From positions 62,001 through 126,000 of the forward strand of contig NZ_FNMZ01000010.1 in the NCBI RefSeq assembly GCF_900106695.1: a stretch of 64,000 nt of DNA, written 5' to 3'. Shown here in pieces: positions 12,020-21,003 of this stretch (the first letter of the stretch is position 1; each line of letters starts with the position of its first letter). Made by a program: the position numbers and the translations under genes. The notes beneath the pieces were generated by a model. The model was not told the origin of the DNA. It was given only the letters and a program-made list of their open reading frames with translations, and ran no database searches. Origin of the DNA: Albimonas donghaensis (GTDB taxonomy: Bacteria > Pseudomonadota > Alphaproteobacteria > Rhodobacterales > Rhodobacteraceae).

Positions 12020-13578
12020 GGGGCTGTCCCCTCCTGTCCGTCGCTCTCCGCCAGGCCGTCCAGCGCCGCGACCGCGGCGCGCGCCTGTTCGGCATCGTCG
12101 AAGGGATGGGTGATCCCCGCGACGGTCTGCCCGGTCTCGTGTCCCTTTCCGGCGATCAGAAGGCGGTCGGAAGACCCCAGCATGTCAACCCCGGCGAGGA
12201 TCGCCTCGCCCCGGTCGCCGATCTCCACGGGGGCGGAGTCGGGGGCGGAATCGGCGCCCGCCATACCGGCGATGATCGCGGCCCGGATCGCTTCGGGCGG
12301 CTCCGAGCGCGGGTTGTCGTCGGTCACGATGGCGATGTCGGCGGCGCGTGCGGCCTCTCCCATCAGGGGGCGCTTGCCGGGGTCGCGGTCGCCCCCGGCG
12401 CCGAAGGCCACGATCAGCCGGCCGGGCGTGTGCAGGCGCAGGGCGGCGATGGCGGTCTCGAGGCTGGCGGCGGTGTGGGAATAGTCCACATAGATGCGCG
12501 CGCCGTTGGCGCGGGTCGCCACATGCTCCATCCGCCCCTTCACCGCGCGCAGGGAGGGGAGGGTGGCGAAAACGGCGTCGGCGTCCTCCCCGCAGCCGAT
12601 GGCGAGGGCGGCGGCCATCAGCGCGTTCTCGCCCTGGAACCCGCCGACGGCGTGGATCGAGGCGCGGCGAGACCGCCCCCGCCAGGTGAAGTCCAGGTCC
12701 TGCCCGGTCTCATGATAGGCGGCGCCGGTCAGGCGCAGGTCGGCGTGTTCGCCCCGCCCCACCGCGATCACCCGCTGGCCGCGGGACCGGGCGAGCGCCG
12801 CGGCCTGCGCGAAGACCGGATCGTCGGCGTTGAGCGCGGCGGTCCCGCCCTCCGGCAGCACCCGGCCGAACAGGGCGAGCTTCGCCGCCACGTAGTCGGC
12901 GTGGTCGCGGTGATAATCCATGTGGTCGCGGGTGATGTTGGTCAGCCCCGCTGCGGTCAGCCGCACCCCGTCGGCGCGGAACTGGGCGAGCCCGTGGGAC
13001 GACGCCTCCATCGCCGCATGGGTGACGCCGGCCCCGGCCAGTTCCGCCAGCAGGGCGTGCAGCGCCATCGGGTCGGGCGTGGTCAGGCCGCCCGCGCGCT
13101 CCACCGCGCCCTCCACGCCCACGGTGCCGAAGGCGGCGGCGCGGCGGCCGAGCCCCTCCCACACCTGCCGCAGGAAGGAGGCGACGGAGGTCTTGCCGTT
13201 GGTCCCGGTCACCGCCGCCATGACGGCCGGCTGCGCGTCGAAGAAGGCCGCGGCGGCGCGGGCCAGCGCCAGGCGCGGCTCGGGGACCACCACCAGCGGG
13301 AGCGCCTCGGCCGGCGGCGCGGGGCGGTCCCAGAGCCGGCGGACGGTCTCGGCGCCCGGCGCGGAGCACACCACCGCCAGCGCCTGCTGACGCAGGGCGA
13401 AGGGCGCGAACTCGGCCCCGTCCATGACGCCCTTGAGCGCGAAGAACACCCATCCCGGCTTCACCTGCCGGCTGTCCGCGGTCAGCCCCGCCACGGGCGC
13501 ATCGGGCGCGAGCCCGGCCGCGGCGAGATCCGCCGCCGGCAGGCCGAGCCCGGCCAGGGTGATCCCGGCCCCGCTCAT
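12016..13578 (-). CDS. murE: UDP-N-acetylmuramoyl-L-alanyl-D-glutamate--2,6-diaminopimelate ligase
   Basis: MurE adds meso-diaminopimelate to the nucleotide dipeptide. The protein (520 aa from the ATG at 13576-13578) shows the P-loop TGTNGKTS (124-131), MEASSHGL, NITRDHMDYH and the DDNPRSE motif that in this family recognises diaminopimelate rather than lysine. The ATG overlaps the ftsI stop (ATGA). A frame extension upstream to 13725 is an ftsI shadow. Confidence 0.97.
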   Translation of the reverse strand: MSGAGITLAGLGLPAADLAAAGLAPDAPVAGLTADSRQVKPGWVFFALKGVMDGAEFAPFALRQQALAVVCSAPGAETVRRLWDRPAPPAEALPLVVVPEPRLALARAAAAFFDAQPAVMAAVTGTNGKTSVASFLRQVWEGLGRRAAAFGTVGVEGAVERAGGLTTPDPMALHALLAELAGAGVTHAAMEASSHGLAQFRADGVRLTAAGLTNITRDHMDYHRDHADYVAAKLALFGRVLPEGGTAALNADDPVFAQAAALARSRGQRVIAVGRGEHADLRLTGAAYHETGQDLDFTWRGRSRRASIHAVGGFQGENALMAAALAIGCGEDADAVFATLPSLRAVKGRMEHVATRANGARIYVDYSHTAASLETAIAALRLHTPGRLIVAFGAGGDRDPGKRPLMGEAARAADIAIVTDDNPRSEPPEAIRAAIIAGMAGADSAPDSAPVEIGDRGEAILAGVDMLGSSDRLLIAGKGHETGQTVAGITHPFDDAEQARAAVAALDGLAESDGQEGTAP

Positions 13579-15764
13579 CGGCTGGCGATCAGGCCGCCGC
13601 CGGCCTGCTCCGCCTCGGCCTCGGCCTCCAGCATCGGGCGCATGCCCAGGATCGGGGCGATGCGGGTGATCGCCTCCTTGACCGAGGGCGCGGCGGTCCA
13701 GCCGGCGGGGCGGCGCGGGCCCCATTTGGTTTGGGCCACGGCCTCGTCATAGGTGACGATGATGACATAGCGCGGATCGTGCATCGGGAAGGCGCCCGCG
13801 AAGGTCGCCACCACCCGGTTGGCGGCGTAGCCCCCGCCCGACGCCTTTTCGGCCGTGCCGGTCTTGCCGCCGAGATAGTAGCCCGGCACGTCGGCGTTGC
13901 GCCCGGTGCCGTCGGTGACCACGCCGCGCAGCATGTCGCGCATCGCGAGGCTGGTCTCCTCCGAGATCACCCGCGCCTCCTCGCCCGGCGGCTGGGCGCC
14001 GGCCAACAAGGTCGGCGCCACCCGCAGGCCGCCGTTGACCATGGTCGCGTAGGCCGAGGCCAGGTGCAGCGGCGACGCCGACAGGCCGTGGCCGTAGGAA
14101 ATGGTGATCACCGAGATCTCGGACCAGTTCGACGGATAGAGCGGCGCCGCGCGCCCGGCCTCCGACAGCTCCACCGGCAGCGGCTCCAGCAGGCCGAGCC
14201 GGCCCAGAAGATCCTTCTGCCGCACGCCCCCCGCCATCAGCGCCAGCCGCGCGGTTCCGACATTCGAGCTTTCCACGATCACGTCGCGCATGGTCATGCG
14301 CGCCGGCATGGCGTGGCTGTCCGAGATCTTGAACCGGCGCCAGTGCATCGGCCCCTTGGTGTCGACCATGGTGTCGGCGTTGGCGAGCCCCTCCTCCACC
14401 ATCAGGGCCGCGGTGAAGATCTTGAAGGTGGAGCCGAGTTCGTAGAGCCCCTGAGCCGCGCGGTTGAAGGTCGGGAAATCCGCCGCCTTCACGTCGCCGA
14501 AGGGGATCGGCCGCTCGTTCGGGTCGAAATCGGGAAGCGAGACCAGCGACAGCACCTCGCCGGTGCGCGCGTCCATCAGCACGCCCGCGGCGCCCTTGGC
14601 GGTGTAGCGCTCCATCCCCTCGCGCAGCACGTCGGCCATGGCGCGCTGCACCCGCAGGTCCAGCGACAGGCGCAGCGGCGCGCCGGCGCGGGCGGGGTCG
14701 CGCAGCTCGGCGTCCAGCTTGGCCTCTATGCCGCCGACGCCCACGATCTCGGCCGCGTTCACGCCCTCGCGCCCGAAGCTGGCGCCGCCCAGCACATGCG
14801 CGGCCAGCCGGCCGCCGGGATAGACCCGCATCTCGCGCCGGCCGAACTGCAGGCCGGGGTCGCCGATGTCATGGACCCGCACGCGCTCGGCCGGGGTGAT
14901 GGACTTCTTGATCCACAGGAACCGGCGGCCGTCCTTGAAGCGGGCCTTCAGCTCGTCCGCGTCCAGGTCGGGGAACACCGTCGCCAGCTTCTCGGCGGCG
15001 TTGTCGGGGTCCACCATCTCCTGCGGATGGGCGAAGAGCGACCAGACCGGAAGGTTGACGGCCAGCAGCTCGCCGTTGCGGTCGGTGATCTCGGCGCGCA
15101 TGGCGCTGACCGTGTCGGAGGCGCCGGCGAAGCGGGGCTCCTCGGGTTCGGAGGCCGCGATCAGGCCCATGCGCCCGGCGACCGAGGCGTAGGCGAGGAT
15201 GAAGGCGAAGCTCAGCAGCTTGAGCCGCCAGCGGGACCGGCCGCGGGCGTCGGCCTCGGCCTTGCGGCGGCTGTCGGCGCGCTTGCGGGCGGCGGCCTCG
15301 TTGGGGTCGATGCCGCTTTCGCGGGCCGCGATCAGGTCGGCGAGCCGGGCGCCCTCGGGGCCGTGGCCGTGGACGGCGTCCTCGTCCTCCTCGACATGGC
15401 CGAAGGGGACCGCGGCGCCGGTGGCGCGCGGGGCGTCGGGGTCATGCGCGATGGGGGCGCCGCCGTCCGCGGGCCCATGACTGGCGGCGTATTCGGCGGC
15501 GACTTCCGGGGCGTCGAGCGGGGCGGCGAGCGGAACGGGGGCCAGGGGGCCGTGAATCTCGTGGCGGAGATCCTCGTCCACGGGCCCCGCGGCCGCGGGG
15601 TCGAGCCCGCGCGCCGGACCGAAATCGCGGGCCGAGGCCGGACGCTCCACCAGGCAGGGAGGGCCGGGCAGAAACGCCGGCGCCGCCGGATCGGCGGCGA
15701 GTGCGTCGGGGTCGCGACCGCCCGGATCGCCGGGGTTCGCACCGTCCTCGGGAAAGCGGGTCAT
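13575..15764 (-). CDS. ftsI: Septal peptidoglycan transpeptidase (PBP3) with a long cytoplasmic N-terminal extension
   Basis: FtsI crosslinks septal peptidoglycan in the periplasm. At 729 residues it is about 150 longer than usual. Residues 1-180 are a Pro/Ala/Asp-rich segment ending in a basic stretch (RKRADSRRKAEA); the single membrane anchor is about 183-203. The penicillin-binding dimerisation domain follows, then the transpeptidase with STFK (Ser445), SSN (499-501) and KTG (634-636), all intact. It lies 19 bp after ftsL and overlaps murE. The extension is encoded in the same frame without an obvious internal start, although a shorter start close to the membrane segment cannot be excluded. 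Confidence 0.95.
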   Translation of the reverse strand: MTRFPEDGANPGDPGGRDPDALAADPAAPAFLPGPPCLVERPASARDFGPARGLDPAAAGPVDEDLRHEIHGPLAPVPLAAPLDAPEVAAEYAASHGPADGGAPIAHDPDAPRATGAAVPFGHVEEDEDAVHGHGPEGARLADLIAARESGIDPNEAAARKRADSRRKAEADARGRSRWRLKLLSFAFILAYASVAGRMGLIAASEPEEPRFAGASDTVSAMRAEITDRNGELLAVNLPVWSLFAHPQEMVDPDNAAEKLATVFPDLDADELKARFKDGRRFLWIKKSITPAERVRVHDIGDPGLQFGRREMRVYPGGRLAAHVLGGASFGREGVNAAEIVGVGGIEAKLDAELRDPARAGAPLRLSLDLRVQRAMADVLREGMERYTAKGAAGVLMDARTGEVLSLVSLPDFDPNERPIPFGDVKAADFPTFNRAAQGLYELGSTFKIFTAALMVEEGLANADTMVDTKGPMHWRRFKISDSHAMPARMTMRDVIVESSNVGTARLALMAGGVRQKDLLGRLGLLEPLPVELSEAGRAAPLYPSNWSEISVITISYGHGLSASPLHLASAYATMVNGGLRVAPTLLAGAQPPGEEARVISEETSLAMRDMLRGVVTDGTGRNADVPGYYLGGKTGTAEKASGGGYAANRVVATFAGAFPMHDPRYVIIVTYDEAVAQTKWGPRRPAGWTAAPSVKEAITRIAPILGMRPMLEAEAEAEQAGGGLIASR

Positions 15765-15783
15765 GGCGCGCGCATCTCCCCTG

Positions 15784-16584
15784 TCAGCGCCCGGCCGGGC
15801 GTGGCGGCGGCATCCAGACGCCGCCCTGGGCCTGCATGACCAGCGACTGGATCAGGTCGGCTTCGCTCATCGGCGCCGGCGCCGAGACGCCCGCGTCCAG
15901 CGAGGCCACCTGGACCGGCGCCTCCGACGCGGCATCCGAGGCGGGCTCGACCGGCTCCCCGAGATCCCGGCGCATCCCCTGGCTCAGCCCGTCGAGCCCG
16001 GCGACCAGCGCCCCGGCGTCGCCGTCCGGCTCGGGCGCCGCGGCGGGCGCGTCGAAGGCCGGCGCGGGCGAGGGGCCGGAGGTCGCGGCGGCCGGGTCCT
16101 GCGGGCCGTCGGGGGCCTTGTCCGCATCCTCGGCGGCGGCCATGGCGGCGGCGTCGGGCGCCTGGACGGGGGCGGCGGGTCCGCGGGTCTCCACCGCCGC
16201 CTCCGCCCCGCCCAGCGGCCCGCCGGCCATGGCGAAGACCGCGAGGTTCGGGCTCCGCAGCGGCGCGGGCGCCGGGCCCGGCGCATGCGGCGGCGGCGGC
16301 TGGAAGGCGACCGCGGTGGCGGCGCCGAAATGATCCGGGGTCATGGGCGCGAGGCCCAGCGTGTCGGCGTTGATCTCGGCCAGCCGCTCCAGCCGCTCGG
16401 GCCGGTTCAGCCAGGCCCATTCGGCGCGCAGCACCGAGATCGATTCGCGTTCCCGCGCGATGCGGGTGTGCAGGCGCTCCACGTCCTCCAGCAGGACGCG
16501 GGTGTCGTTGATCACCTGGTAGGCCCAGATCGCCACGAAGCAGACCAGCCCCAGGGCGGCGACATAAAGGATGGACCGCATCAC
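15784..16584 (-). CDS. ftsL: Cell division protein FtsL with long Ala/Pro-rich C-terminal tail
   Basis: The first 90 residues match FtsL: a short cytoplasmic start, a membrane segment at about 3-23, a heptad-rich coil (about 24-60) and the [21 protein letters not shown] motif region that is typical of alphaproteobacterial FtsL. FtsL bridges FtsQ/FtsB to the FtsWI synthase. Residues 91-266 are a low-complexity Ala/Pro/Gly-rich periplasmic tail, making the protein about twice the usual length. Its start overlaps rsmH by 4 bp. Confidence 0.9.
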   Translation of the reverse strand: MMRSILYVAALGLVCFVAIWAYQVINDTRVLLEDVERLHTRIARERESISVLRAEWAWLNRPERLERLAEINADTLGLAPMTPDHFGAATAVAFQPPPPHAPGPAPAPLRSPNLAVFAMAGGPLGGAEAAVETRGPAAPVQAPDAAAMAAAEDADKAPDGPQDPAAATSGPSPAPAFDAPAAAPEPDGDAGALVAGLDGLSQGMRRDLGEPVEPASDAASEAPVQVASLDAGVSAPAPMSEADLIQSLVMQAQGGVWMPPPRPAGR

Positions 16585-17669
16585 GCCTCTCCTTCCGAAC
16601 GGGCCCCGGCGCGGGCGCCGGCGGCGGCGAGCCCCGGCAGGCCCAGTCCGCGAGGGTCGAGCGCCATGGCCGGCGCCGAGGTGCGCCGTCCGGCCCGCAG
16701 ACGGGCGGAGCGGGCGCGGGGGTTGGCCGCAAGCTCGTCCTCGCCGGGCGAGGCGGGCTTGCGCAGGATCGGCTCGAAGCGCGCGGGCTCGCCGGCCTCG
16801 ACCGGGGCGTGGCGGGATCCCGACGGGGCCCGCCCGGCGCGGGCGGCGAAATAGCGCTTCACGATCCGGTCCTCCAGGGAATGAAAGGTCACCACGGCCA
16901 GCACCCCGCCGGGGGCGAGCGCGCGTTCCGCCGCCGCCAGCCCGCGGGCCAGCTCCCCCAGCTCGTCATTCACCGCGATGCGCAGGGCCTGGAAGCTGCG
17001 GGTGGCGGGATGCGGCTGGCCGGGGCGGGCGCGGGGCAGACAGGCCCCGATGATCTCCGCCAGGCGCCCGGTGGTCTCGATCGGGCCGGCGCGGCGGGCC
17101 TCGACCAGCGCGCGGGCGATGCGGCGGGAGGCGCGCTCCTCCCCATACTGGAACAGGATGTCGGCCAGCGCGGCCTCGGACAGGCGGTTGACCAGATCGG
17201 CGGCGGAGGGGCCGTCCTGCTCCATCCGCATGTCGAGCGGCCCGTCGCGCAGGAAGGAGAAGCCGCGCTCGGCCTCGTCGAGCTGCATCGAGGACACCCC
17301 GATATCGAGCGCCACGCCCATCAGCCCGCCGGGGACCGGGCCTGCGCCGGCCTCGGCCGCCACCTCGTCCAGCGCGCCGAAGCGGCCGGGCGCGAGGGTC
17401 AGCCGGTCGCCGTATTCGCCCGCCCAGGACGCGGCGCGGGCCAGCGCGGCCGGGTCGCGGTCCACCGCGATGACGCGCGAGGCGCCGGCGCCCAGCAGCG
17501 CGCGGGTATAGCCGCCGTCGCCCAGCGTGCCGTCTAGGATCACGCCCGGCCAGGCCGCGCCCGGGGCGGCGTCGGCGGGCGCCAGCGCGGCCAGCACCTC
17601 GGCCAGAAGCACGGGGACATGGCCTTCGCCGGGGGCGGACGCAGTGGGGGCGATGGGGGCGGAGGTCAT
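16581..17669 (-). CDS. rsmH: 16S rRNA (cytosine-1402-N4)-methyltransferase
   Basis: RsmH (MraW) methylates C1402 of 16S rRNA using S-adenosylmethionine. The 362-residue protein has [10 protein letters not shown], the SAM motif [10 protein letters not shown] (46-55), [25 protein letters not shown] and [14 protein letters not shown], all diagnostic. It is about 40 residues longer than average through an N-terminal leader and a C-terminal Ala/Gly tail. It overlaps mraZ and ftsL by 4 bp each. Confidence 0.97.
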   Translation of the reverse strand: MTSAPIAPTASAPGEGHVPVLLAEVLAALAPADAAPGAAWPGVILDGTLGDGGYTRALLGAGASRVIAVDRDPAALARAASWAGEYGDRLTLAPGRFGALDEVAAEAGAGPVPGGLMGVALDIGVSSMQLDEAERGFSFLRDGPLDMRMEQDGPSAADLVNRLSEAALADILFQYGEERASRRIARALVEARRAGPIETTGRLAEIIGACLPRARPGQPHPATRSFQALRIAVNDELGELARGLAAAERALAPGGVLAVVTFHSLEDRIVKRYFAARAGRAPSGSRHAPVEAGEPARFEPILRKPASPGEDELAANPRARSARLRAGRRTSAPAMALDPRGLGLPGLAAAGARAGARSEGEA

Positions 17670-18163
17670 TGCAGCATCCCCCCCGGCCCGCCGTTCGATC
17701 CCGGCCAGGGCATCGCCGCCAGCGGATCGCCGTCATCCTCGTCGTCGTCCATCATCGGAGCGACATGAAGGTCATAGGCGGCCCGGCTCCACAGCTGGAA
17801 GCCTTCGCCCATGCCCACGAACACCGCTTCCGGCTCCAGCCCGAAGGCGTTGCGCAGGTCGGCGCCGATGACGATGCGGCCGTTCTCGTCGACCTGAAGC
17901 GGCACGGCGCGGCCCATCAGCCGGTATTCCAGCTTGCGCCGCTTGGGATCGGAGGGGTGCATGTTGGAGATGGCGACGGCCAGCGTCTCGTAGGTGTCGG
18001 GGGCGTAGCCCTCGATGCAGCGACGGTCGCGGAAGCCGGGGACCAGGATCAGGTTGCCGTCGGCGCCGCGCGCCTCCAGCGTCTTGCGCCACGCCGCGGG
18101 GACGGAGACGCGACCCTTCGCGTCCACCTTGTTGAAGAAACTCGATGTGAACCGCCGCCACAT
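17666..18163 (-). CDS. mraZ: Transcriptional regulator MraZ
   Basis: MraZ is a ring-forming AbrB/SpoVT-fold DNA-binding protein that controls the dcw operon in other bacteria. The 165-residue protein has the two expected repeats, DAKGRVSVP (14-22) and DENGRIVIG (92-100), and an acidic C-terminal tail. Its ATG (18161-18163) follows an AGGGGGG ribosome site. It heads the dcw operon; an array of phased TGG repeats lies 231-285 bp upstream. Confidence 0.96.
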   Translation of the reverse strand: MWRRFTSSFFNKVDAKGRVSVPAAWRKTLEARGADGNLILVPGFRDRRCIEGYAPDTYETLAVAISNMHPSDPKRRKLEYRLMGRAVPLQVDENGRIVIGADLRNAFGLEPEAVFVGMGEGFQLWSRAAYDLHVAPMMDDDEDDGDPLAAMPWPGSNGGPGGMLQ

Positions 18164-18710
18164 CGGCCGCCAACCCCCCTCGGTTCGGGTCGCCCAAAAT
18201 ACAAAAGCGGACCGCGCGTTTGCCTCGACGCGCGGCCCGCCCTTTTGTCCCTCGGATCTACCTCCTACAATCGCAGCGCCTTTTGGCGTCTTTCAATTGT
18301 GGGGCCGATTTTTCTCCGAGTATTGGAGGGCCTGCATGAAACCTGCTCGTTTTTGCTTTGGCCTTGTCTCCGCCTGTTGAAGATTTTCTAGCATGGGCGT
18401 TCGTGGGGAACAATGGAAAATTGTGGTCATCCATGGCCCAGTTTGGGATCGCGCCTCATCGCCCCAGATGTGGAGCGTATGGCGTCCAGACCTACCAGAT
18501 AAGGGGCCGGAGGCGGTTTCGGGTGTGGCGAGCGGGCCTCAGTCACCCCCCTGCCCCGCGCCGAGGCGGGGCCGAAAAGCCACGCGGCCCCGGTTCGGCC
18601 CATGCCCGCCCACGCGGTTCCACGCGAATCCCGGGCTTTGACGAATACGGCTCGATTCGCCGCTTCCGTCGTTGATTCGGCGCCTTTTGCGCCTGTTAAG
18701 CAAGTTTAAT
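18164..18710. other. Intergenic region between rnpB and mraZ (dcw promoter region)
   Basis: This 547-bp stretch holds no convincing gene. From about 18185 to 18450 it is clearly more AT-rich than its surroundings, which fits a promoter region for the minus-strand dcw operon. A TATTTT element (plus-strand 18195-18205 region) is a weak -10 candidate and I see no good -35 for it. The phased TGG array is at 18394-18448. Nearest to rnpB a short GGCGC/GCGCC hairpin (18676-18693 region) may end rnpB transcripts. Small open frames here have no ribosome site or recognisable content. Confidence 0.6.
18394..18448 (+). promoter_or_regulatory. Six TGG repeats at exact 10-bp spacing, candidate MraZ operator
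   Basis: Pentamers TGGGC (18394), TGGGG (18404), TGGAA (18414), TGGTC (18424), TGGCC (18434) and TGGGA (18444) start exactly 10 bp apart, one per helical turn. The pattern is absent in the flanking turns. Known E. coli MraZ sites are TGGGN direct repeats with 5-nt spacers, the same 10-bp period. Three of six here are TGGG. The repeats read on the plus strand, opposite to mraZ transcription, and lie farther upstream than in E. coli, so assignment is inference. Confidence 0.6.
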
Positions 18711-19147
18711 GCAGCGAACGGCCTGTAAGCCGGGTTCTGTCCGGGGCCTCGAAAGACCCCTGGGCGACCATTCATCTGGAACCGGGGTCGCCCCCGGCTT
18801 CTCGCGATCCACCATGGCCGGCGGGGCGAAGGCCACCCCTTGCGGCGCATCCGAGGATACCCGCGGCCGGCCCAACTTGATCTTGCTCCCGGCGGGGCTT
18901 GCCGTGCCGTCCCCGTCGCCGGGGACGCGGTGGGCTCTTACCCCACCGTTTCAGCCTTGCCGTCCCATGCCGTTCCATGACGGAACGGGGAGAACGGCGG
19001 TCTCATCTCTGTGGCGCTTTCCCTCGGCTCGGGGTCACCCCTTCGCCGGCCGGGCGTTACCCGGCGCCGCGCCTCCGTGGAGCCCGGACTTTCCTCACCC
19101 CCGCGGGCGCGAGGCCCGGGAAGCGCGGCCGCCCGGCCATCCGCTGC
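18711..19147 (-). ncRNA. rnpB: RNase P RNA, class A
   Basis: The reverse strand carries the universal RNase P core: GAGGAAAGUCCGGGCU near the 5' end, an AGAGAUGA element, and ACAGAACCCGGCUUACAGG near the 3' end. The termini (19135-19147 and 18711-18723) pair over 13 bp as helix P1, which fixes the ends to within a few bases. The RNA of about 437 nt cleaves tRNA 5' leaders together with RnpA. It begins only about 22 nt after the ampD stop codon, so its promoter must overlap ampD. Confidence 0.95.
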
Positions 19148-19153
19148 GCCCTT

Positions 19154-19183
19154 CCGATAGCGCGGCGGGCTACTCGGTGTCGA
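19154..19183 (-). promoter_or_regulatory. Candidate rnpB promoter overlapping the end of ampD
   Basis: On the minus strand TCGACA (19178-19183; five of six with TTGACA) and TATCGG (19154-19159) are separated by 18 nt. Seven bases further on is 19147, the first base of helix P1. The -35 lies in the last ampD codons. The -10 match is modest. Confidence 0.45.
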
Positions 19184-20129
19184 GATCGAAGTCGGGGCCG
19201 AAATCCAGCGGATCCTCGTCCGGGTCTCCTCCCCCGCCCAGCAACGGCGCGGCCGCGGTGGCGCCGCGGGGCGCGCGGGCGGCGCCCTCCGCCCGCGGCG
19301 GCTCGCGCAGCGACGGCAGCACGGGGGAGCGGCGGGCGCCGGTGTCCACCGGGAAACGCTCGGCCAGGTCGGCGATGCGCGCGGCCAGCCGGGGGGAGGC
19401 CGCGGCCCCGGTCTCCTCGGGGGCGAAGCGCATCTGCAGGGCGCGCAGCAGGTCCGGCCAGCCGGCGTCGCCCTCCGGCATCCGGTAGCCCAGCTTCAGC
19501 GCGTTGATGGCGATGGAGGCCTCGGGCGGCAGCATGGCGGTCATGCCCTGCGGGGTCTCGGCCTCGGACCACACGGCATGGCCGCGGGCGGCGAGCCGCG
19601 CCCAGGGGAAGCTCTCGCCCGGGTCGATCTTGCGCCCCACGGCGATGTCGGAATGCCCCAGCACCCGCGCCGCCGGAATCCCCCAGCGCAGGCGGATGGC
19701 GGCCAGCAGCCGCTCCAGCGCCGCGATCTGGGCTTCGGGGAACGGGGGCGGGGTCCCGCCATCCCCGTCCCCGTGGCCGTGGCCGTCCCCGTGGCCGGGA
19801 TGGGCGAGCTCGATGCCCAGCGAATGCGAGTTCACGTCCTCGATCGAGCCCCAGGCCGCCGCCCCCGCATGCCAGGCCCGCCGCATCTCCGACACCAGGC
19901 GGAACACCTGACCGCTTTCGTCGATCAGGTAGTGGCAGGAGACCTCGGCCTCCTCCGAGCACAGCCGCGCCAGCGCCAGCGCCGCGGAGGCCATGGCGGT
20001 GTAGTGCAGCACGACCATGCTGGGAGCCTGCGCCCCGCGGCGCGGCCCGTGATTGGGAGAGGGGAAGTCGACGATGGCGAGGTCGTCGCGGCGGCCTGCC
20101 GACTTGCCCGGAGCGCTTGTCGGACCCAT
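19170..20129 (-). CDS. ampD: N-acetylmuramoyl-L-alanine amidase, AmpD-like
   Basis: This amidase_2-fold zinc enzyme cleaves the MurNAc-L-Ala bond in peptidoglycan fragments. Visible are PSPNHGPRRG, VLHYTAM with zinc ligand His42, the NSHSLGIELAHPG strand, and GHSDIAVGRKIDPGESFPW carrying the other His and Asp ligands. A histidine/glycine/aspartate repeat (HGDGHGHGDGDGG) is inserted mid-domain. A peptidoglycan-binding-like helical region (IAINALKLGYRMP) follows, then a low-complexity tail. I chose the ATG at 20127-20129 (319 aa) because AAGGA lies 9 nt upstream; a GTG at 20159 and an ATG at 20138 are alternatives. No clear signal peptide, so probably cytoplasmic. Confidence 0.88.
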   Translation of the reverse strand: MGPTSAPGKSAGRRDDLAIVDFPSPNHGPRRGAQAPSMVVLHYTAMASAALALARLCSEEAEVSCHYLIDESGQVFRLVSEMRRAWHAGAAAWGSIEDVNSHSLGIELAHPGHGDGHGHGDGDGGTPPPFPEAQIAALERLLAAIRLRWGIPAARVLGHSDIAVGRKIDPGESFPWARLAARGHAVWSEAETPQGMTAMLPPEASIAINALKLGYRMPEGDAGWPDLLRALQMRFAPEETGAAASPRLAARIADLAERFPVDTGARRSPVLPSLREPPRAEGAARAPRGATAAAPLLGGGGDPDEDPLDFGPDFDLDTE

Positions 20130-20176
20130 GCTGTCCATTCCTTGAAGTCGCCCGATCACATCATTGGCGGACGGTC

Positions 20177-20788
20177 ATGTCGAGCCCGCTGCAGAATCGA
20201 GTCACGCCGTTCGGCGACATCGCGGCGGTGTCGGCGCGGGGCGGGATGATGGGCAATCGCGGCGGGCGGCTGCACGGGCCGGAGCGGCGGCTGGGGCGGC
20301 GACGCTGGGCTTCCAAGGCGTGGATCTGCTGCGAGCTGGCGTTTCGGGGGCGTCAGAGGGTCGTGATGGGGGAGAGCTACACCGAGCTGTTCTTCCTGGA
20401 CGAGGCCGTGGCGCTGGCCGCCGGGCACCGCCCCTGTTTCGAATGTCGCAGGCGCGAGGCGCGCGCCTTCGCCGCCGCCTGGGCCGAGGCTTTCGACCTG
20501 CCCGCCCCGCCCCGCGCCCCCGCCATGGACGCTCGTCTGCATGCGGAGCGCCTGGGTCCGCGGCGGCGCGGCGCCCCCGCCGCCCTGCCCGAGGGCGCGA
20601 TGTTCGCGGTCGGCGCGCAGGCGTTCCTGCGGGTCGGTGAGGGCGCGCAGGCCTGGAGCTGGTCCGGCTACGGCGCCTGCGCCCCGGCGCCGGAGGTCAT
20701 GGCCGAGATCCTGACGCCCCCCGCCATGGTCGCCGCCCTGCGCCACGGGTTTCGCCCCCGCCTGCATCCGAGCGCCGAGGCCGGATGA
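20177..20788 (+). CDS. Conserved-type hypothetical protein with CxxC motif
   Basis: The 203-residue protein begins MSSPLQNRVTPFGDIAAVSARG and contains MGNRGGRLHG, a YTELFFLDEAVALAAGHRPCFECRR stretch and a Trp-Ser-Tyr motif near the C-terminus. I recall similar uncharacterised proteins in many proteobacteria, with the same opening and the HRPCxxCRR motif, but no function. The CFEC pair might bind metal. It is divergent from ampD, 48 bp away. A frame extension to 20117 overlaps ampD and is unlikely. Confidence 0.75.
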   Translation: MSSPLQNRVTPFGDIAAVSARGGMMGNRGGRLHGPERRLGRRRWASKAWICCELAFRGRQRVVMGESYTELFFLDEAVALAAGHRPCFECRRREARAFAAAWAEAFDLPAPPRAPAMDARLHAERLGPRRRGAPAALPEGAMFAVGAQAFLRVGEGAQAWSWSGYGACAPAPEVMAEILTPPAMVAALRHGFRPRLHPSAEAG

Positions 20789-21003
20789 GGCGGCGGGAGG
20801 ATGTGACGGTCTCGACAGGTCGGGGCGAGCATCGGGACGGGCGGCCGCCCCTTCGCCATGCCCGAGAGGAAGGAACGGGCCGGCTCGGGAGGAGGGCCCG
20901 GACCGCGCCGCGCCGCGCCGGAGCGCCGATTCCCGCCCGCTCCCCCGTTGGCGAGGGGGGCGGGGGCGGGGCGCGTCGCCCCTCCGAAGGTTTTCGGCCC
21001 GGC

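Noticed and set aside
12016-13725. Longer murE start at 13725
   Set aside because: The extra 49 residues are out-of-frame ftsI sequence. The ATG at 13578 overlaps the ftsI stop in the ATGA style used across this operon.
18393-18641. Small open frame (82 aa) between mraZ and rnpB
   Set aside because: No ribosome site, no recognisable content, and it overlaps the TGG array. GC-rich DNA gives such frames by chance.
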